Part shown: positions 1 through 26,500 of the stretch, piece by piece
Position numbering within the stretch: the stretch's first letter is position 1
Layout: each line of letters begins with the position of its first letter
Assembly (NCBI RefSeq): GCF_039566955.1
Contig: NZ_CP154796.1
Coordinates: forward strand, 3,286,001 to 3,350,000
Source: Micromonospora sp. DSM 45708
Lineage (GTDB): Bacteria; Actinomycetota; Actinomycetes; Mycobacteriales; Micromonosporaceae
Reading direction: 5' to 3'
Length of the DNA: 64,000 bases
Notes under the pieces: generated by a model
Seen by the model: only the letters and a program-made list of their open reading frames with translations
Told to the model about the DNA's origin: nothing
Databases searched by the model: none
Translations under genes and position numbers: made by a program

Positions 1-16458
<16,458 letters not shown>

Positions 16459-16652
16459 GATCCACCCGCCCGCAGTTGCTGCCGATCGATTCCGTCGAAC
16501 ACCGAGGTAGCCGCCGGTGCGGCACACGGGGGTACGCCGGCACCCGGCCCGTCACCGTGAGTGGACGCTACTGAGCGCTGACCTGGGACCCAACCCCTAC
16601 GGACCCCTCATTCGCCGTCCCCGGCGGGGGGTCCGGCCGGGCCGGTGGACGG
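16459..16652. promoter_or_regulatory. Intergenic promoter region of PKS D with paired CCCCTA-type motifs
   Basis: These 194 bp separate the PptH-like gene from PKS D. On the plus strand, CCCCTAC (16594-16600) and CCCCTCA (16604-16610) lie exactly 10 bp apart. Read towards PKS D, the inner copy is GTAGGGG, followed directly by TTGGGT, a 17-bp spacer and TAGCGT. This resembles a weak -35/-10 pair with an activator site just upstream. The same arrangement recurs at the other operon starts. Some GC-rich dyad symmetry near 16631-16650 could help terminate the upstream operon, but it is imperfect. Confidence 0.55.
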
Positions 16653-17534
16653 TCAGCGGAGCTGCCCGGCGAGCGCCGGGAGGATGGCCCGGGGCCGGCC
16701 CGGCGGGGTGGCGCGGCGACGCCACTCGCGGGGGTAGCCGACGGACACCTCCTCGAACCGGACGCCGTCGTAACGGGTGCTGCGCGGGATGTGCAGGTGC
16801 CCGTAGACCGCGACGCGGGCGTCGTAGTGCAGGTGCCAGTCGGCGGTGAGGTCGGTGCCGCACCACTGGGCGAACTCGGGGTGGCGCAGGATCCGGGTCG
16901 GCTCGCGGACCAGCGGGTAGTGGTTGACCAGCACGGTGGGCAGCCCGGCGCGCTCGGCGTCCAGCCGCCGTTCGGTGCGGATGACCCGCGCCCGGCACCA
17001 GGCGTCCCGGCTCGGGTACGGGTCCGGATGCAGCAGGATCTCGTCGGTGCACACCACCCCCGTCTCGTACGCCAACGCCAGCGCCTGGGCCCGGTTGTAG
17101 GTGCCCGGTGGCCGCCACGAGTGGTCGTACCCGACGAACAGCGGCACCACCAGCACCGGGTCGCCGTCGGCGTCCCACACCGGGTACGGATCCTCGGGGG
17201 TGAGGACGCCGAGTCGTCGGCACAGCGCCACCAGGTGCCGGTAACGGGCCTCGCCGCGCAACTGCACCGGGTCGTCGCGGGGCGTCCACAGCTCGTGGTT
17301 GCCGGGCGCCCACACCACCCGGGCGAAGCGCCGGGCGAGCAGGCCGAGCGCCCATTCGACGTCGTGCAGGTACTCGCCGACGTCCCCGGCGACGATCAGC
17401 CAGTCGTCGTCGCCGTCGGGGCGCAGCCGTTCGACCAGTTCACGGTTCTCGGCGTACCCGACGTGCAGGTCACTGATGGCGAGCAGCCGGCCACCCCTAG
17501 CCGCGGGCGTACCCCTAGCTCCGGCGCTGGTCAC
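16653..17534 (-). CDS. pptH: PptH-like metallophosphoesterase (putative phosphopantetheinyl-ACP hydrolase)
   Basis: This 293-aa calcineurin-type phosphoesterase has SDLHVG, GDVGE, GNHELW, VNHYPLV and YGHLHIPRS metal-binding motifs in order. The GNHELWTPRDDP, EEVSVGYPREWRRR and DAWCRARV segments resemble, from memory, the mycobacterial PptH family (Rv2795c), which removes 4'-phosphopantetheine from carrier proteins. The GTG start (17532-17534) overlaps the PKS C stop as GTGA, so translation is coupled to the megasynthase. In mycobacteria pptH lies beside the phosphopantetheinyl transferase gene; here no such transferase is visible and the partner is the PKS itself. The likely role is resetting or quality control of PKS ACPs, which is inference. 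Metallophosphoesterase membership is sure; the substrate is not. The N-terminus (ARGTPAARGGR) uses rare AGG codons within two CTAGGGG copies. Confidence 0.8.
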   Translation of the reverse strand: MTSAGARGTPAARGGRLLAISDLHVGYAENRELVERLRPDGDDDWLIVAGDVGEYLHDVEWALGLLARRFARVVWAPGNHELWTPRDDPVQLRGEARYRHLVALCRRLGVLTPEDPYPVWDADGDPVLVVPLFVGYDHSWRPPGTYNRAQALALAYETGVVCTDEILLHPDPYPSRDAWCRARVIRTERRLDAERAGLPTVLVNHYPLVREPTRILRHPEFAQWCGTDLTADWHLHYDARVAVYGHLHIPRSTRYDGVRFEEVSVGYPREWRRRATPPGRPRAILPALAGQLR

Positions 17535-20500
17535 GACTTGCCGAACTCTCGCTGGATGATGGCGAAGATGTCGTCCTCGCCGGCGTCGGCCAGGTCGTCG
17601 GCGACCGGGGCGGCGGGCGGCGTCGCGGCGTCGCCCCGCCAGCGGGCCAGCAGTTCCTCCAGCCGGTGGGTGACCTGCGCGTCGCGCCGGTCGCCGGGCA
17701 CCGCGTCGAGCAGCCGCGCCAGGCGGTCGATCTCGGCGGTGACGCCGTCGGTGCCGGGCCGCAGTTCCCGGCCCAGGTGCTCGGCGAGCGCGGCCGGGGT
17801 GGGGTGGTCGAAGACCAGCGTGGTGGGCAGCGCCAGGCCGGTTCCGGCGGTGAGCCGGTTGCGCAGCTCGACGGCGGTGAGCGAGTCGAAGCCGAGGTCC
17901 AGGAAGCCGCGTCCGGCCCGGACCGCGGCCGGGGTGCGGTGCCCGAGCACGGTGGCGGCTTCGGCGCGTACCAGGTCGAGCAGGATCCGGTCCCGTTCCG
18001 CCGGGCCGGCGGCGGCGAGGCGGTCGCGCAGCGCCGCCGGCGCGTCCGCGTCGGCGGCCGGGGTGGCGGCGCGGTCGGCGGCGGCCTCGGGGATGCCGGT
18101 GAGCAGCGGGCTGGGCCGGCGGGCGGTGAACGAGGCGGCGAACCGCTCCCAGTCGACGTCGGCGACGACAACCGCGGTGTCGTCCCGGTCCAGCGCGCCC
18201 TGGAGGGCGGTCACCGCGAGGTCCGGGTCGAGCGCGGGCAGGCCGCGCCGGGCGAGCTGGTCGCGCTGGTCGCCCTGGGCCATGCCGGCGCCGGCCCACG
18301 GCCCCCAGGCCACGGCCGTGCCGGCCGCGCCGCGGGCGCGTCGCCGGGCGACGAGGCCGTCGAGGTACGCGTTGGCCGCGGCGTAGCCGGCCTGCCCGGC
18401 GGAGCCCCACACGCCGGCGATGGAGGAGAACACCACGAACGCGTCCACGTCGGGCAGCAACGCGTCCAGGTGGGCCGCGCCGTCGACCTTGGCGCGCAGC
18501 ACGTCGGCCAGTTCCGCGCCGGTCATCGCGGCGAGCGGGGTGGCCTGGGCGGCGCCGGCGGCATGCACGACCGCGCGGACCGGCTGGCCGTCGGAGACCA
18601 GGCCATCGAGCAGCCCGGTCAACGCCACCCGGTCGGCCACGTCACACGCCGCCACCGTCACCCGCACGCCACCGGCACGCAGGCGGTCGGCCAGGTCGGC
18701 CGCGCCCGGCGCGTCCGGCCCCCGCCGGCTGGTCAACACCACGTGTTCCGCACCGGCGTCGGCCGCCCACTGCGCCACCCGGGCACCCAACGCACCGGTC
18801 CCACCGGTCACCAGCACCGTGCCGGAGAACCGGAACTCCCGCCGCACGGGATCACCGGAGGCACGCACCAACCGCCGGGCGAACACGCCCGACGACCGCA
18901 CCGCCACCTGATCCTCACCGCCACCGGCCAACACGCCACACACCCGACGCACCGCCCGGTCGTCCAGCACGACCGGCAGATCCACCAGACCACCCCAGCG
19001 ACCCGGCTCCTCCAACCCCGCCACCCGACCGAGCCCCCACGTCCCCGCCGCGACCGGATCAACCGGCGCGTCCGTGGCGCTCACCGCCACCGCACCCCGC
19101 GTCACCCACCACACCGGACCGGAGAGGCCGGCCTCCGTGACGGCCTGCACGGTGGCCAGCGCCGCGCCGGCACCGGCGCCGCCGAGCGCGAGCAGCGACA
19201 CCAACCCGGCGGCCGGGTCGGCGTCGCGCAGCGCCTTGGCGAGCAGTTCCCGGTCGTCGTCCGGCCCGTCGAGCCGTACCGGCCGCACGCTCGCGCCGGC
19301 CGAGGTCATCCCGTCGGTCAGCGCCGCGACCAGCGTGTCGTCGATGCCGGCGTACGGCATCAGCAGCAGCCACGTCCCGGTCAGCGTCGCGGTCGGCTCG
19401 GGTACGCCCGCCCAGTCGACGCGGTAGCGCCACGAGTCGGCGGTGGCGCGTCGCCGGCCGGCGTTCCGCCACCGGGCGAGCGCCGGCAGCAGGTCGGCGA
19501 CCGGCCGCTCGGTGCGGAACTCCGGGTCGAGGCCGGTGAGGTCGGCCTGTTCGACGGCGGCCCAGAACCGGTCGTCCGCCTCGCCGCCGCCGGCTGGCAC
19601 CGGCTGGGGGGTGTCCTCGTCGGACAGCCAGTACCGGGTGCGCTGGAACGCGTAGGTGGGCAGGTCGACGGTGGCCGGCCGCCGCCCGTCCCGGGTGAAC
19701 CAGGCCGCCCAGTCCACTCCTGTGCCGGTCACGTGCAGGTGAGCCAGGGCGGTGGTGAGCGCGGTGATCTCGTCCTGGTCCCGGCGCAACGCCGGGATGT
19801 GGTGAACGGGACGGTCGACCGGGGTGTCGGCGGCCATCGCCGTCAACGTCGCGTCCGGCCCCACCTCCAGAAACGTGCCCACACCCAGCTCGTGCAGCGT
19901 GGCGATGCCGTCGGCGAACCGGACCGCCTCCCGGACGTGCCGCACCCAGTAGTCCGGACCGGCGATCTCGGTGGGATCCGCGAGCCGACCGGTCAGATTC
20001 GACACGATCGGCAGACGCGGCTGCCGCCAGTCCAAGCCGGTGATCGCGGCCCGGAAGTCCGCCAGCATCGGCTCCATCAACCGCGAGTGGAACGCGTGAC
20101 TGACCGTGAGTCGCCGGACCCGCCAACCCTTGGCCGCGCACTCCCCCGCGAGCCGGTCCAGATCCTCGACCGCGCCGGAGAGCACCACCGACGACGGGCC
20201 GTTCACCGCCGCCACATCCACCCCGGAACCGGACGCCGCCCCCAGGCCGGCTCCCGACTCCGAGCCGGCACCGCCGGCCGTCCGAGCGCCGGCATCGGCC
20301 GTGGCGTCACCACCGACGCCGGACGCCAACAACTCCCGGACCCGCGCCTCCGACGCGCCCACCGCCAGCATCCCGCCACCGGCCGGCAACGCCTGCATCA
20401 ACGACCCACGCGCCGCCACCAGAGCGCACGCGTCCGCCAACGACAGGACACCCGCCACATGGGCGGCCGTCACCTCACCGATCGAATGCCCCGCCAGATA

Positions 20501-23500
20501 GTCCGCGGTCACCCCCCACGATGAGAGCAGCTCCCACAACGCCACCTCCACCGCGAACAGGCCCGCCTGCGTGTAGACGGTCTGATTCAACAGCTCGTCA
20601 CCGCCGAACACGACGTCCCGCAACGGCCGGCCCAACCGGCCCTCGAACCCGGCGCACACCCGGTCGAACACGTCCGCGAACACCGGGAACGCGGCATACA
20701 ACTCCCGACCCATACCGGCGCGCTGCGCACCCTGACCGGTGAACAACACCACGCGCCGACCCGACGACACCTCACCGGCCACCACGCCGGGCGCGGAGGC
20801 GCCCTCGACGACGGCCGACAGGCCGGCCAGCAACGCGTCCCGATCCGCACCGACCACCGCCACGCGATGCGTCAACCCGGCCCGCCCGGTCGCCAACGAC
20901 CATCCGACCTCGGCCGACGCGACGTCGGGGTGCTCGCGCAGGTGGTCGCGCAACCGGACCGCCTGGCCCGCGAGAGCCTCCGCCGACCGGCCCGACAGCA
21001 GCCACGGCACGACCGGCAACGCCACGGCGGCACGGTCCTGCTCGGCCTCGACCGACGGTGCTTCCTCAAGGATGACGTGCGCGTTGGTGCCGGAGATGCC
21101 GAACGACGACACCGCCGCCCGACGCGGCCGGTCCACCACCGGCCAGGGACGCGCCGACGTGGCCAACTCCACCGCCCCGGCCGACCAGTCCACCTTGGTC
21201 GAGGGTCGGTCCACGTGCAGTGTCGCCGGCACCACGCCGTGCCGCAGCGCCAGCACCGCCTTGATGACGCTCGCCGCGCCGGCCGCCGCCTGGATGTGCC
21301 CGATGTTGGACTTGATCGAGCCCAACAGCAGCGGTGCGGTCCGGTCCTGCCCGTACGTGGCCAGCAACGCCTGCGCCTCGATCGGGTCACCCAGCGTGGT
21401 GCCGGTGCCGTGTGCCTCCACCACGTCCACGTCGGCGGCGGTGAGCCGCGCCGAGGCGAGCGCGGCCCGGATGACGCGCTGCTGGGCGGGCCCGTTCGGG
21501 GCGGTGAGCCCGTTCGAGGCGCCGTCGGAGTTCACCGCCGAGCCGCGCAGCACGGCGAGGATCCGCCGGCCGGCCCGCTGCGCGTCGGAGAGTCGTTGCA
21601 CCAGCAGCACGCCGACGCCCTCACCCCAGCCGGTGCCGTCGGCGCCCTCGGCGAACGACCGGCACCGCCCGTCGGGTGCGAGCCCGCCCTGGCGGGAGAA
21701 CTCGACGAAGGTGGCCGGCGAGGCCATCACGGTCACGCCGCCGGCCAGCGCCAGCGTGCACTCCCCGCTGCGCAGCGACTGGGCGGCCAGGTGCAGCGCC
21801 ACCAGCGACGACGAGCAGGCCGAGTCGACGGTCACCGCCGGCCCTTCGAGGCCGAGCGCGTACGCCACCCGGCCGGACAGCACGCTGGTGGCGGTGCCGG
21901 TGAGCAGGTGCCCGCCGACGTCCTGGGCGCGACCCATCGCGGTCGAGGCGTACCCCTGGAAGCTGGCGCCGGCGAAGACGCCGACGCGTTCCCCGCGGAG
22001 CCGGACCGGGTCGATGCCGGCCGACTCCACCGCTTCCCAGGACGTCTCCAGCAGCAGCCGCTGCTGGGGGTCCATCGCGAGGGCCTCGCGGGGGGAGATG
22101 CCGAAGAAGTCGGCGTCGAACGCCGCCGCGTCGTAGACGAACCCGCCCTGCCGGGGGAACGAGGTGTCGGAGAGGCGGCCGGCGAGGAACCGGTCCCAGC
22201 CCCGGTCGAGCGGGAAGTCGGCGATGCCGTCCCGTCCGGCCGCGAGCAGCTCCCACAACTCGTCCGGGCCGGTCACGCCGCCGGGGAGGCGGCAGGCCAT
22301 GCCGACGACGACGATCGGGTCGCCGTCGACCGCGGGGGCCGCGTCCGCGGCGGTCGTGTCCGCCGGCTCGCCGGTCAGCGTGGCGGCCAGGTACGCGGCC
22401 AGGGCGGACGGGGTCGGCTGGTCGAAGACGAGCGTGCTGGGCAGCGTCAGGCCGGTTTCGGCGGTGAGCCGGTTCCGCAGCTCGACGGCGGTGAGCGAGT
22501 CGAAGCCCTGCTGCTGGAACGCCCGGTCCGCCGCGACGGCGTCGGCGGCCGGGTGGCCGAGCACCGCCGCGGCCTGGGCGCGGACCAGGTCGAGCAGGTG
22601 GCCGGCGCGCTCGGCGGGGGTGAGCGTGGCGAGCCGGCGGGCGAGCGGGGACGGGCCCTCGGCGGGCGCGGCCTGGGCGGGTCGGGCCTCGGGGAGTTCG
22701 TCGAGCAGCGGGCTGGAGCGCAGCGCGGTGAACGCGGCGGCGAACCGGTCCCAGTCGACGTCCGCGACGACCACGGTGCTGTCGTCCCGGTCCAGCGCGC
22801 CCTGGAGGGCGGTGATCGCCAGGTCCGGGTCCATGGCGGGCAGCCCGCGTCGGGCCAGGTGTTCGCGTGCCTCGCCGCCCTCCGCCATGCCGCCACCGGC
22901 CCACGGCCCCCAGGCCACGGCGGTGCCGGCGGCGCCGCGGGCGCGGCGGCGGGCGACGAGCGCGTCGGCGGCGGCGTTCGCGGCGGCGTAGCCGGCCTGT
23001 CCGGCGGAGCCCCACACGCCGGCGATGGAGGAGAACACCACGAACGCGTCCACGTCGGGCAGCAACGCGTCCAGGTGGGCCGCGCCGTCGACCTTGGCGC
23101 GCAGCACGTCGCGCAGTTCGTCGGCGGTGACGTCGGCCAGCGGGGTGAACTGCGGTGCGCCAGCGGCGTGCACGACCGCGCGGACCGGCTCGCCGTCGGA
23201 GGCCAGGCCGTCGAGCAGCCCGGCCAACGCCACCCGGTCGGCCACGTCACACGCCGCCACCGTCACCCGGACACCCCCGGCACCCAGACGCTCGGCCAAC
23301 TCCGCCGCACCCGGCGCGTCCGGCCCACGCCGGCTGGTCAGCACCACATGCTCAGCACCGCTATCGGCCACCCACTGCGCGACCCGCGCACCCAACGCAC
23401 CCGTACCACCGGTCACCAACACCGTCCCGGAGAACCGGAACTCCCGCCGCACGGGATCACCGGAGGCACGCACCAACCGCCGGGCGAACACGCCCGACGA

Positions 23501-26500
23501 CCGCACCGCCACCTGATCCTCACCACCACCGGCCAACACGCCACACACCCGACGCACCGCCCGGTCGTCCAGCACGACCGGCAGATCCACCAGACCACCC
23601 CAGCGACCCGGCTCCTCCAACCCCGCCACCCGACCGAGCCCCCACGTCCCCGCCGCGACCGGATCAACCGGCGCGTCCGTGGCGCTCACCGCCACCGCAC
23701 CCCGCGTCACCCACCACAGCCGGCCGGTGACGTCGCTGTCGGCGAACGCCTGTGCGGTGGCCAGCGCCGCCTCGGGCCGCGGGTCGAGCAGCGTCAGCAC
23801 CCCGGCGACGTCGCCGCCGGTGGCGGCGGCGCGAAGCCGGCTGGCCGTCTCCCGCCGGTCGGTGGGCGCGTCGAGCAGCACCGGCACGACGTGGACGCCG
23901 TGCGCGGCCAGGCCGGCGACCAGCGGGTGATCGACATGCTCGGCCGTGGTCAGCACCAGCCACGTCCCGGTCAGGACCGGCGGGGGTACGGAGGCCAGTG
24001 GCCGCCAGTCCACCCGGTAGCGCCAGGAGTCGACGGTGGCGCGGGCCCGTCCTGCCCGCCGCCAGCGCGCCAGCGCCGGCAGCAGGTCCCGCAGCGGCTG
24101 GTCGGCGGTGAGCCGCAGCTCGTCGCCGAGGCCGGTGAGGTCCTCCCGTTCGACGGCCGTCCAGAACCGTTCGTCGAGGTCACTCCCGCCGGTCCGTGCC
24201 GTGGGCGCGGTCTCCGGCCAGTACCGGGTGCGCTGGAACGCGTAGGTGGGCAGGTCGACGGTGGCCGGCCGCCGCCCGTCCCCGGTGAACCACGCCGCCC
24301 AGTCCACCGACGTGCCGGTCACGTGCAGCCGGGCCAGTGCCGTGGTGAGCGCGCCGACCTCACCCTGGTCCCGCCGCATTGCGGGGATGTGGTGCACCGG
24401 TCGGTCGACCGGGGTGTCGGCGGCCATCGCCGTCAACGTCGCATCCGGCCCCACCTCCAGGAACGTGCCCACACCCAACTCGTGCAACGTGGCCACCCCG
24501 TCGGCGAACCGCACCGCCTCCCGCACATGCCGCACCCAGTAGTCCGGACCGGCGATCTCGGTGGGATCAGCGAGCCGACCGGTCAGATTCGACACCACCG
24601 GCACACGCGGGGCCCGCCAGTCCAGACCACTGATCGCGGCCCGGAAGTCCGCCAGCATCGGCTCCATCAACCGCGAGTGGAACGCGTGACTGACCGTCAA
24701 CCGCTTCACCCGCCAACCCTCGGCGGTGCACTCCCCCGCGATCCGCTCCAGATCCTCCACCGACCCGGACAGCACCACCGACGACGGACCATTCACCGCC
24801 GCCACATCCACACCAGCCGCCAACTCCCGAACCTGGGCCTCCGACGCGCCCACCGCCAACATCCCGCCACCAGCCGGCAACGCCTGCATCAACGACCCAC
24901 GCGCCGCCACCAAAACGCACGCATCCGCCAACGACAGGACACCCGCCACATGGGCGGCCGTCACCTCACCAATCGAATGCCCCGCCAGATAGTCCGCCCG
25001 CACCCCCCACGACGACAGCAACTCCCACAACGCCACCTCCACCGCGAACAGCCCCGCCTGCGCGTAGACCGTCCGGTCCACCAGGTCACCGCCGTCGAAC
25101 ACCACGTCCCGCAACGAACGGTCCAACCGGCCCACGAACCCGGCACACACCCGGTCGAACACGTCCGCGAACACCGGAAACGCCGCATACAACTCCCGAC
25201 CCATACCGGCGCGCTGCGCACCCTGACCGGTGAACAACACCACCCGCCGACCCGAACCCACCTCACCGGTCATCACGCCGGCGGCGGCATGCCCGTCGGC
25301 CAACGCGGCCAGGCCGGAGAGGAGCGAGTCCCGGTCCGGAGCGACGACGGCCGCCCGGTGCTCCATCGCGGCGCGCGTGGCGACCAGCGACCAACCCACC
25401 TCGGCCGGCGCGGCGTCGGGGTGCTCGCGCAGGTGGTCGAGCAGCCGGGCCGCCTGTCCGGCGAGCGCCGGAGCCGAGCGGGCCGACAGCATCCACGGCG
25501 TGACCGGCAGCGGGGCTACCGCGTCCGGCGTGGATGCGTCCTCGACCGGTGTGGGCGCTTCCAGGATGACGTGGGCGTTGGTGCCGGAGATGCCGAACGA
25601 CGACACCGCCGCCCGACGCGGCCGGTCCACCGCCGGCCACGGACGCGCCGACGTGGCCAGCTCCACCGCACCCGCCGACCAGTCCACCTTGGACGACGGC
25701 GCGTCCACGTGCAGCGTCGCCGGCACCACGCCGTGCCGCATGGCCAGGACCGCCTTGATGATCCCGGCGACCCCGGCGGCGGCCTGGGTGTGCCCCAGGT
25801 TCGACTTCACCGACCCCAGCAGCAGCGGCTGCTCCCGCTCCTGCCCGTACGTGGCCAGCAACGCCTGCGCCTCGATCGGGTCACCCAACGTGGTGCCGGT
25901 GCCGTGCGCCTCCACCACGTCCACCTCCGCGGCGGACAACCGGGCGTCCGCCAGCGCCGCCCGGATCACCCGCTGCTGCGACGGACCGTTCGGCGCGGTC
26001 AACCCGTTCGACGCGCCGTCCTGGTTCACCGCCGAACCCCGCACCACGGCGAGGATCGACCGGCCGTCGCGTCGCGCGTCGGAGAGTCGTTGCACCAGCA
26101 GCACGCCGACGCCCTCACCCCAGCCGGTGCCGTCGGCGCCCTCGGCGAACGACCGGCACCGCCCGTCGGCGGCGAGTCCGCCCTGACGGGAGAACTCGAC
26201 GAACGCTCCGGGAGTGGCCATCACGGTCACGCCACCGGCGAGCGCCAGGTCGCATTCGCCGGCACGCAGCGACTGGGCCGCGAGGTGCAGCGCCACCAGC
26301 GACGAGGAGCAGGCGGTGTCCACGGTCAGCGCCGGCCCTTCGAGGCCGAGCGCGTACGACACGCGGCCGGAGAGCACGCTGGCGGAGGCGCCGGTCGCAC
26401 CGTAGCCGGCGAGGTGCTCGCCGCCGTACCGGATGAGGTGGTCGAAGTCCTGCCCGTTGGTGCCGGCGAAGACGCCGACCCGGCTGCCGCGCAGCGTCTG

